From positions 16,784,001 to 16,848,000 of the forward strand of contig JAVTVX010000031.1 in the NCBI GenBank assembly GCA_033439265.1: 64,000 nt of DNA, given 5' to 3'. This document shows positions 1 to 9,900 of this stretch, one piece after another (position 1 is the first letter of the stretch; each line of letters begins with the position of its first letter). Source of the stretch: Dillenia suffruticosa. Its lineage: Eukaryota; Streptophyta; Magnoliopsida; Dilleniales; Dilleniaceae. The notes under the pieces are model-generated. The model did not search any database, was not told the origin of the DNA, and saw only the letters and a program-made list of their open reading frames with translations. A program made the translations under genes and the position numbers.

Positions 1-567
1 TCCAATAGATTTAAGCTCCGTAAGAAAAAAATTACTCTTCAATATACACATATCTTATATTTCAAAATCAAATTGTTTTCATTATACCACATTCACTTTT
101 AAGGGGGGATGTTAGAGAATATACTATATATCAAAATCAAATCAATTATTGATTAAATTTTGATATATATTTAATTTTTCATATTTTTATATTTCTATAT
201 TTATAACAACTGATTCTATATTTGTGACAATGGATTTTTTATATAAATCTAATCTATTACAATAATTTATTAAGACAATGTAAACAATTGTGTATTAATT
301 TTGATATTATTATATTACTCTCCATCTCTAATATTGTATCATAATTATACCCAACTATCTATTTCTATTATTCATATTATTTTTAAATTACTTTTATATT
401 TTCTTAATAATATCATAGCCACACGTCCATCTTCTCTTCTTAAACTCTCTCTCCAAACCCACATCTCTCTCGCCATAACTCTTTTCAAGTAATACAATAG
501 TTTCTCTATATTTAAACTCCCTTTCCATCTTCCCCACTAAACAAACAGCGGAAGAGAGTTTGTTAGT

Positions 568-598
<31 letters not shown>

Positions 599-650
599 CC
601 CCCCCCCCCTTCCTCTTAAACTTTCCAAACCCCATTACCCAAAGGGCTCA
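1..650. promoter_or_regulatory. Upstream region and 5' leader of the epoxide hydrolase gene
   Basis: AT-rich DNA with no gene that I can support. A TATA-like run lies at about 506-516 (TATATTTAAA). A CT dinucleotide tract at 571-598 runs into a poly-C tract ending near 609, about 40 bases before the ATG at 652. CT-rich leaders just upstream of the start codon are common in plant genes. The TATA assignment and transcription start are inference. Confidence 0.4.
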
Positions 651-651
651 A

Positions 652-1911
652 ATGGATCAAATAAAGCACAATTTCATTCACGTCAATGGCCTCAAGCTCC
701 ATGTAGCTGAGATTGGAACAGGTTTCATTGTTTTTTTTTTTCCCTAAAACCAGAATTAATTTTGAGGATTTCAAGGAACCCATTGATATTTTAAATTTTC
801 AGGTCCAAAGGTGGTGTTATTCTTGCATGGATTTCCGGAGATTTGGTATTCATGGAGACACCAAATGATAGCGGTTGCAAAGTCTGGATTTCGAGCGATT
901 GCACCTGATTACAGAGGATATGGGCTCTCGGATCAACCACCCGAACCGCCTTGTTTTGGTGATATTATTTCGGATCTTATTGGTATTTTCGATCATCTTA
1001 AAATTGATAAGGTTAGTATTGGAATTTCGAAGTTCAGGTTATGCGCATTTGATGTGATTTTTTAATATGGGAATATAATCATCTTTGAATTTCTATTTAA
1101 TAGTAATTATTTAGTACAATAATTATGACAAAATAATTAAACTTTTGAATTATTATTTGATAACTATTAGTATCAGAAAAAATAAAAAGTTCGCATTTAT
1201 GATTTGTTTAAAGCACTCTAGATTACTCATTCATCATGAGTTTTGCTTGCTTTTTGCTTGATTGAAACTTTGGATTGTTTGATTAGGTTGTGGGATACAG
1301 GTTATGTTCCAAAATAATTCCAAAAAAAAAAATTTTAAATAACTCAAACGGAAAAATATTTCCGTTTCTGACCCGCATTTGTCGGGAATTAAAAAAGCTA
1401 TACAGTGTGTCACGTTTTCAACCATGACAAAGTCCCCAGAGAGAGAGCGAGGAGTCCGCGGGGAGGGAGAGAGAGGGGAGGAGCGTAACGGGGGGCGGAG
1501 GGGGGAAGGAGAGAGAGAGGGGAGGACCGCGGCGGGGTGTGGAGGGGGGAGGGCTGCAAAGGGGGGAGGGAGGAAAAGAAAGAGGGGAGGGCGGGGTTCG
1601 TCGGGTGAGGGAGAGAGAGAAAGAGGGGAGGAGCGTGGCGAGGGGTGGAGGGGGGAAGGAGAGAGAGAGGGGAGGGACGTGGCGGGGTGTGGAGGGGGGA
1701 GGGAGAGAGAGAAAGGGGAGGGTCGCGGGGGGGTGGAGGGGAAGGGAGGGAGAGAAAGAGGGGAGGGTGGAGGGAGGTCCGTCGGGGGGAGGGAGAGAGA
1801 GAAAGAGGGGAGGAGCGTTGCACCGCCGCGCTCCTCCTCTGTCTCTCTCTCCCTCCCCCCTCCGCATCACCCCCGTGCTCCTCCTCTCTTTCTCTCTCTC
1901 TCCCTCCTTCC

Positions 1912-1950
<39 letters not shown>

Positions 1951-4655
1951 CCTCTGGCCCGTAGCTCTCCCCTCTTTCTCTCTCTCCCTCCCTCAACGTA
2001 CCCCCGCTACCCTCCTCTCTTTCTCTCCCTCCCTCCCCCCTCTGCGGCCCTCCCCCCTCTCTCTCTCTCTCCCTCCCCCCTCCGCACCTCACCACAGTCC
2101 TCCCCTCTCTCTCTCCTTCCCCCTATACCCCCCCGCCCCCCGCCCCCCGCCCCCCGCCCCCCGCCACGCTCCTCCCTCCCCCCTCCGCCCCTGTCGCTCT
2201 CCTCCCCTCTCTCTCTTCCTCCCCCGCGGACTCCCCTCTCTTTCTGAGGATTTTGTCGTCGGTTGAAAACGTGACACAGTGTATCGCGTTTTCAACTCCC
2301 GATAAATACGGGTTAATAACGACAATATTTTTTTATTTGGGTTATTTAAAAAAAATTGAGTTATTTCGGAACATGACTCTGTGGGATACTTTCTAAATTT
2401 GATCCAATAATATTCGATTCGAATTAATTAAAATATTATTATTATTTAAAATAAAATAAAATAAAATAAAACTAACGATTCTAAGTCCAAAAAAAAAAAA
2501 GAGTAGGGCAAGGAGCAGCCCAGGACGGATATAGTGATGTACCGGGGTTTGATGAAGCTGGTCAGGCCCATAATTTGGACAAATCTTGTTGCGGATTTTC
2601 CAAACCCAGTGCCCTTACGCGGGGGAGCAAAAATTATAGTGTCACGTGACTTTATAAGATTCCCACATGACAAACCCAGTTTGGGAAACCTATACATAAG
2701 ACTTGGGGCAATCTGTAGACTTGGTTAAAACCCTTTTGGGCATAGCGATTGTTGTTTTTCTCTTCCTTGTTATTTATATCAAATTTTAAATTCGAGATTA
2801 TTAATTTAAAAAAAAACAGTTATTACTATTAAACTATTCCTTTAAAAATAATTATTTCTTTATTCCTTTGTAGGGTCGTAGCTCCCCGTTGTGGACTCAA
2901 AAAAAAAATTATTATTATTGTCTAGTTTAAGATATTATTATTGTTATTTAAAATGCATTCTATAATTACACCAAAAAGCCAAATTAAGTACAAAACATTT
3001 CTACCATCAATACAACAGTAATTATAACCGACAGTCGGTTACGATCAGTATAATAGGATAGGGTGTTAGATTTTTTAATCAAATTTTAGATTCAAAATTT
3101 AAAAATAAAAAAGATTACGCTGGGCGAGTCCTCTCCTAAATAGGATACTAGTAAATGATTGAATTAGATTAATCAGAGTATAGTTTTAGATGGTGGAAAA
3201 AAAAATTATGACCAAGAACATTATAAACTCATCCTACGAAGGTGCACTTGGCTGTTAGTCATTTGTTCTAATCTGAGAAAAACCGCCGGTGCCCAAAGTT
3301 AGTCATTAATCTCCCTCGATGAGAATGTTCCTCAAATAGCACAAACCGGTGCAAGCAAAACCTTTCACTACTTGACAAGGAGCTTTGAGAAAAGAGTTAG
3401 TTCCATCTATTTTTATAATTTGAGGTACTTCTCACTTTCTATATCAGAATCTCTCTTTCCACCAGCTACAATTAAGACCAGAACTTTTGAACCAGTAAAA
3501 AACCGTGAGATGAGATGGTACCCATTAAACACTTACAACAACTATTGCCTCTATGAATAAACAATACTACTCATTGTTACTACGTATTCAAATTTAGAAT
3601 AGCTAACCACCTAGGCATTTGGCTGAGTGATGTCAAATTTTTTGCTCCCACTCCAAGATGAGAGAATGAAAATTTTTTTTTAAAAAATAAGGAAAAAAAT
3701 TAGAATAGCTCATTAGAACGCGATTTATGTCACACGCTCTCACATGATTGTAAGCACAGGTTTTTACGGTTGGGAAAGACTTTGGAGCCCGGGCTGCTTC
3801 TTTCTTACCACTTCTCCACCCAGAGAGAGTCCACGGAGTAATCACAATGGGAGTGCCATATGTTCCTCTAGTTCCTTTTACCTTCAAGCAACAACTCCCA
3901 GAAGGCTTTTATCTGTCAAGATGGGAGGTATGACATTGTACATCACATTTTATCAAGTTTCTATGACTTGGTTGGTGTGTAATCTTCAAGATTTTGTCTT
4001 TCATGTTATAGAAACCGGGAAGAGCAGAAGCTGATTTTGGTCGGTTTGACATTAAAACTGTTGTGAATAATATATATATCCTCTTCTCCAAGAGTGATGT
4101 GCCCGTTGCAGCAGAAAATCAGGAGATTATGGATTTGGTCAAGCCTTCAACCCCTCTTCCACCTTGGTTCACTGAGGAAGACCTTGATTATTATGGAAAA
4201 TTGTATGAGAATTCTGGGTTCCATACTCCATTGCAATTCCCTTATAGGTAATGTGATCCACACTTTTTTTTGAATGACCTCTTCTTTCTACTCCCCATTA
4301 ATTCTGGGTATATATAGGACCTTGAATTGCATTAACCTCAAATAGGTACTGAGAAGTTGATTGGCTAAAAACGCAAAATGGACGGCTTACATTGCTTTTT
4401 ATGTTGCATAGGGTAAAGCATGAAGAGCTTGATGTGGATCCAGTTCTTAAAGTCCCATGTCTGTTTATCATGGGAGTTAAAGATTTTTTCCTAAAATTTC
4501 CTGGAACTGAGGACTACATAAGGAACGGGGCCCTAAAACAGCTTGTGCCAGACTTGCAGACTATAGAGATCCCTGAAGGATGCCATTTTGTTCAAGAACA
4601 ATTCCCGGATCAAGTGAATCAGCTACTTCTCACCTTCCTCAACAAACATATCTAA
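652..4655 (+). CDS. Soluble epoxide hydrolase (alpha/beta hydrolase), 5 exons
   Basis: Exons by GT-AG reading: 652-721, 803-1011, 3760-3927, 4012-4247, 4412-4655; together 927 nt, 308 aa, close to the usual 310-320 aa of plant epoxide hydrolases. The family hydrolyses epoxides (for example epoxy fatty acids) to diols in the cytosol or peroxisome. Visible features are the oxyanion-hole motif HGFPE (residues 32-36), the nucleophile in VGKDFGAR (Asp100), a cap region with PPWFTEEDLDYYG, the acid in MGVKDFF (Asp252) and the catalytic base in EGCHFVQEQ (His286), so the triad is complete. No signal peptide is seen and the last residues are NKHI. The start is the first ATG after the CT/poly-C leader and begins MDQIKHNF. 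Intron 2 (2.7 kb) is swollen by a foldback transposon at 1299-2380. The natural substrate cannot be told from sequence. Confidence 0.93.
1299..2380. mobile_element. Non-autonomous foldback Mutator-like element (MULE) in epoxide hydrolase intron 2
   Basis: The sequence GTGGGATAC occurs at 1290-1298 and again at 2381-2389, a 9-bp target-site duplication of the length typical of Mutator elements. Between the copies the two ends are inverted repeats: the left end begins AGGTTATGTTCC and the reverse complement of the right end begins AGAGTCATGTTCC. Similarity continues through a shared CAGTGTGTCACGTTTTCAAC-like block for about 130 bp, then into GA-rich DNA. The left arm is almost pure purine (about 1434-1815) and the right arm almost pure pyrimidine (about 1836-2250). 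They meet at a short stem, 1811-1817 paired with 1829-1835, so nearly the whole element can fold on itself. No transposase is encoded. Long translated frames here are low-complexity artefacts. Confidence 0.85.
1465..2250. repeat. About 45-bp GA/CT minisatellite in both arms of the foldback element
   Basis: In the left arm a unit containing GAGGGGAGGA, a variable CGTGGCGGGG-like core and GTGGAGGGGGGA recurs near 1471, 1517, 1582, 1624, 1667, 1714, 1758 and 1805, that is every 42-47 bases apart from one gap of about 65. The right arm carries the complementary pyrimidine version. Copies differ by a few substitutions each. All of it lies inside intron 2 of the epoxide hydrolase gene. Confidence 0.75.
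2390..3759. other. Remainder of epoxide hydrolase intron 2
   Basis: AT-rich intron sequence after the foldback element, up to the exon 3 acceptor at 3758-3759. I see no further exon, RNA gene or clear transposon. Short open frames at 2446-2728 have no recognisable motif. Confidence 0.5.
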
Positions 4656-4857
4656 CTCTCCTATATATGAAGAACCTTTGGAAGATTTTCACAAATGCAG
4701 AAGTACTTAAATAAAACCGCGTAAATAGAATGCCCTCTGAATGGTTATCTTGAAAAACAAGTCCTATGTTTCATCACTTGTTCTCCGAGGCATCGCAACA
4801 AAAATAAAACTTACATTGGTGCCCTTATTAAAGTTTTAAAAGCATATTGTTTTGTGA

Positions 4858-6219
4858 TCATGTGCGTATTAGTTCATAAGCTGGATATGGAGCTTGAGAT
4901 GCCTAAACCATGTTGAAAAAAAGATAAGCACACCCGGCAATCCCCTCAAACAGCGAGTAGTGATGATCGTTTAAGTGCATATTCCCCTCAATACATAAGT
5001 TTATGTCCTCTGTCAAGTAGATAGCAAGCAATGGCCTTGGCTCTATACAGAAAGTCTGCATTGTTAGTATGTCTGTGTAGCCCAAGGAAAACATAGACCA
5101 ACTCGCTTGAGCAGCGCTTCCAAACCACCTCTCCCGCTTCTATTGCAGCTTCCTATACATTTTCACAGTATAAAACAATTTGATTTGTATTTTCAAAGGT
5201 AGTTATTGAGATTGAAATTAAAAATTTTTCAAATTTACATAGAATAGCAGTAACATATTTGAATTAATTTTTTTTTGTTACACAAAAATTTAAATATGGG
5301 ATGAACAGATTGGGAGAGGGGATTGTGACCATTAAACTGTCCCTTTGGGACAGATAAGAATTAATGAAGGGGAGGGAACATAACCCTTCTTTTGTATTTG
5401 GGATTTTATTTATTTATTATTTTTTTAAAGGAGGGAAGCAGAGGGTTTTGGATAATCTGTGTCTTTTCAACTCTTAAAATTTTCATTTCTTTCAAATCTG
5501 AGAGCTCCGGAGGGAAAGGAGTTTTAGATAACATATGCATTTCATGATATTAGACAATTTGTTATAATGAAAAGCTTTTAACATTTTCTGTTTACAAAAT
5601 GTTAGTCTTTGTATGCCCTCTAGAAATTGGTCGAAATTTGACAAAATGGGTTTAGCGAACTTCGATCGTACCTCGGTAGCTCTAACAAGGGTAACAGCCA
5701 TCCCAAGAGCCCTGTGACACCAATGAACATAACAATTGGGTGGATCTTCTTCTGTTGAAGCATGGTTCCCACTTGTAAACAGTTGTCAATGTGGCATGGT
5801 AGAATGAGGTGTTAGTTCTAATCAAAGTTTCGGTTATAAAATTTGATAATAGAAAATATTATACTGAAACAGTCGTCCCCTAAATAGAATCCCGTAAATG
5901 TTAGAATCAGATTAGTAAAAATATAATTCTAAATACCGATTATAGATAAAAAAAAAAGGATTGTCGATCATGTACTTAATAATGCCTTAAACATCATCTG
6001 CATAGTCTTCCTTACGTTCCATTTCCATCAAAACTTTTGTCATCCCCGCCGAGCCATATGCTGCGCCCCAATGCTTCTCCCCATTCCATTCAAACATTAA
6101 GGGACGCTTTCTCTTTGCCCACGAATGCTCTTCCCTCATCGTTTATGTCACAATAGTATCCTATAAAGCATTTACTTTTCTTTCCATCAGGTCCCAAAAC
6201 AAGAACAAAAATGGGGAGG

Positions 6220-6268
<49 letters not shown>

Positions 6269-6410
6269 AAGAGGGGATTGCACCTTTACCAATCAACTTA
6301 TCGAGGAAACAGCATGCCCATAAGTACCCACTCCTTCCATGACCAAATTCATTAAGGATGCCTTCTTGTAGAATCTGAAGAGTTTTCCTGCTTAGTAACA
6401 AGGTACCTCT
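4858..6410 (-). pseudogene. LanC-like protein (LanCL/GCL family) pseudogene
   Basis: Read on the minus strand, pieces follow the order of a plant LanC-like protein: GRSGYLWACCFLDKLIGKG (about 6290-6350); FEWNGEKHWGAAYG and SAGMTKVLMEME (about 5990-6095); HWCHRALGMAVTLVRATEV (about 5665-5725); EAGEVVW, then LLKRVGLC and FLGLHRHTNNADFLYRAKA (about 5000-5150); and HYSLFEGIAGCAYLFFNMV, a stop, then PYPAYELIRT (4858-4970). LanC-like proteins are zinc proteins with an alpha-toroid fold; the intact family binds zinc through a WCH motif and a later CHG motif. Here the WCH survives, but sequence after the GLC is deleted, removing the expected CHG. There are also several frameshifts, a stop inside the last block and a GA microsatellite at about 6219-6265. 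The family assignment is from recognised motif order, not a search. It lies between the convergent ends of the epoxide hydrolase and WAPL genes. Confidence 0.85.
6219..6265. repeat. GA dinucleotide microsatellite
   Basis: Uninterrupted GA repeat with a GGGA-rich left flank, inside the LanC-like pseudogene between its GRSGYLWACCFLDK block and its FEWNGEKHW block. Confidence 0.95.
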
Positions 6411-6982
6411 TCAAGGAAAATCGGGATAAATCATCCAAATGCTTCATCATATTTTACTTTCAGGCTTCGTACTGTACAATTCTGCTCTTCAAGAAACAAC
6501 AATTAATAGAGTGCATGCCAATGAAAGCAACATAAACTTAGGGTTAGGTAGAACTATTTAAATTTATTTGAAGGAACTAAAACCCTCTTTAAGTCTTTTC
6601 AGTTTTTACGGCTTTGATGACAGAAAAAAATTATGCAAATGATCCAAGTGCCCCTGGAAGCCACATTTCTATTATATGACTTTTGTATACAATAGCATCT
6701 CAGCGTGCACCAAGGCAGTGAAACATAGCTACAAAGAATAATATAAAAAGAGAAAAAAAATCAGAGAAAAAGAGAAAAGAAAGGAAGAAAGAAAACATTG
6801 GGAAAAATCAGATATTAAAGGGAGAACATGAGAGGAAGAAGTAGATGAAGAGGCATCTACAGACTATATTATACGATCTTGATTATCGTGTAACTCCATT
6901 TCCAGTGGCATTAGGGGCACCACATCGTTGACAACAGTAAAGATCAAACTGTACAAAATTTGCAAATTCCTTCAGCTTTCTT
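6411..6982. other. 3' flank of WAPL
   Basis: Lies immediately downstream of the WAPL stop codon on the minus strand, so it should contain its 3' UTR and polyadenylation region. A-rich patches are present at about 6735-6800. No other gene seen. Confidence 0.5.
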
Positions 6983-9900
6983 TCAATGTATTCTACAAGA
7001 TTCAATGACTTCGCTAACAGCACTGTGGGTCTCTGGTGAAATCATGTTCAATGACAAGTGGAATGCCTGAAGAGAAGCAGCAAAAGACTATCAAAACCTA
7101 ATTGCAATGATCACACACGTCAGATCCTCTAAAAACCTTTTATCAAATGACTTAATGGCAATAATTGGCAATCTTTTGTTTATTTGGTGATTAAAGCCAA
7201 AAAAGATACATACAATGAATCTCTCCAAAACGGGCACAAGAATGGCCAAATTGTGTTCTGGAAGGCAGTCAGCAATGGCGTTTCGTATAGTTTTACTGCA
7301 TAACACAGGAAAGTTCACCTTTTAACAAAGAGATAAAATTGAGGCCAGACCACCTTGCAGAAAAAGAAATTAGTAAAAAAAATGCACACAAATAACACTA
7401 TCAATGTACCTTTCAGTCGAAAGGAATGCAAGAAGCAAGGCTGAGTAAGCTTCTATAATCATTTTCTCAGCTTCCTTCTCTCCTTCTAACATGACATCCT
7501 CATCATTCTGCAAAACAAAACAAGGATCAAATTTAAGATACCATAACACAATCTTAATACTCTTGACTTCAACTAAAACAAAAATCAAAGTAGAAACATA
7601 TTATTATCTAAAGTTTTCTACAGCTAGACATGTAAAAGAGGTTGGCAGAGGGAGAAATTGACCATAGCACCAAATAATATGCTGGCAAACTAGTTTTTGT
7701 TGTCAAAATGAATACAAAGAGATTTCATGTATCTTATGGCCAGGAGGTATTATATAGTTCCCCGCAATATTTCTACCCATGTAAAAGAAAAAATATATGC
7801 AAAGAAATATCAAAGGCCTTTCCAGCCGTATAAGTATGGATAAGTGTTTGAAGGCACATTGAAAGGGGGGGGATCCCAGATCACCTGGCACATTGTGTGC
7901 TACTAATTTCAGAGTGCTTAAATGTAAAAAGCCAAATCTGAATGTCACTCTCAAAGCAGTTTAAGGAAATTAAATAATCAGATGTCGCAATCCTTTTCCA
8001 GGTTTTTCTTCCATCCTCATTACTTTTTTTTTTTTGGTTACAATCCTCATTACTTCTTTCATGAGCCATATGAGGTTACCACATATAAAAAAATGATTAC
8101 GGTGTCCTTTTTGGGGGGGTGTCTAAAGGGAGCATTATAAACATAATTAAGACATCACTCACCCAGATCTGCTTTCCTTCTCTAGCAGTCTCACCAGCTC
8201 CCTGGTTAGCCAAAAATATAGAGCACAACAATGGAATGACATCCCTACGAGTCTCTTCTTCTGGAACAGCAGAATTTGGCAATCTGACAGTTATTGCTGC
8301 AAGCCGCGACCTGAAAAAAACATTAAGGCCAGTTTAATATCCCATCGGCCAGACTTAATATAACCGGTTCATCATATCAAAAGTTGCGATAAAGTAATAC
8401 AATGTAGTCAAAGATCCACTAGTCTGACTCCAACAAAGATGATCTCAATATAATGAAGTTAACTGTGCATCAACAAGCATCCCACTACAAAAGACATGGT
8501 GACTTGGATCATACCGACCAGCAGGGTATGATCTGACTATGGCATGATAACATCTTCCCTGGCTTTAAATATTGGAGAATAGAAATAACCAGCCATTTAG
8601 ACAGCAACTCCATGGACAGAATAATGTCTGCTTCAACTAGACCAATAAGCAACTCAATGAAAATAAAATACATACATATGTCTGCATAAGTAAACCTCAA
8701 ACAACATGCAGAAGTTAACAATATCCATGGATGACCTTTATTACCCAGGGCTCCCATCAAACAAAAACAGAAGCGGAGTCACTAGAAAAGGAAAGCAGTA
8801 TTTCTGCTTTACTCACACCCTTTCAAACTGAAAAATCCTCTGAATAAAATCCAGGTAACATGGATAACTCCTAACTTCTATGCAGATATTTGTAAATTTC
8901 AGAAAGTTATTGTGACATGTGAGGGGTGATTTGCAGTTTGCAATAGCATGCCTTTTTAGACAAAAAAAGACAAGTAACATTTCACCGAGGCACCAAATTA
9001 TTCCCTCAGCGATTGGCTCAAGCATGAATTGAAACCAAGCTTAGTCTTGCAATATCCCACTAGCTTCAAGGATGTGTACATGTGAGTGAAGCCACACAAA
9101 GAGAAAACAATACCTGTTACGACCATCCTTCTCCACCAAGTTCACCAGCAAACCCAGTATGGCAACAAGGAAATCCAACTCCTGATCATTGAGATGATGC
9201 TCATCATTGTCATCAAAATCAAAGATCGAAGATGAGCCAAAAGAAGGAAAGTGAGCAGCTATCAACATTGACAGCGTCTCTAATCCCCCACAGGCAGCAA
9301 TTTGCTGACAGCCAACAGGGTTGTCATTTGTCAAATTCATTAGAACCTGCAACATTAAGGAAAATAAGGCAAGTATTACTACGATATTGATGCACTATCC
9401 GGTATCAAACTAAAGGTGCACATAGAGACTCCTATCAAAAGATGAGAGACAGATATATAAATACTTTTGGGGCGTTTCCCCCTAAGCGACGCGCTACATC
9501 AAATCCCGGATGTAGCGATAAATTAACAAGGAATACTAGGGTGCGGATAAATAAGTTAGTCCACGAAGATAGGATTCGTTTAGCCACTTGAAATATAGGA
9601 TCTTTGACCGGTAAGTTAGGAGAGATCGGAGAAACAATGGATAGACGAAAAATTCATATCATGTGTCTTCAAGAAACTAAGTGGGTCTGGGAGAAAACTA
9701 GAGTAGTAGAGCCTTATGGTCATAAACTTTGGTACACATGAAGAGATAGGAGTTAGAATGGGGTAGGAATAATTATACATAAAACTCTGTTAGAGGATGT
9801 GATAGAGATAAGAATGAAAGGAGATAGAATTATATTTGTCAAGTTAGTAGATTGAAAAAATATAGTTAATATAGTCAGTGTGTATGCGCCCCAAATAGGT

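Noticed and set aside
1379..2325. Several open frames of 78-295 codons on both strands
   Set aside because: They are translations of the GA/CT minisatellite of the foldback element (Gly/Glu/Arg or Ser/Pro/Leu runs); overlapping open frames in several phases are expected from such DNA.
2446..2728. Open frames on both strands in epoxide hydrolase intron 2
   Set aside because: No recognisable motif, no splice logic, and the hydrolase reading frame is complete without them.
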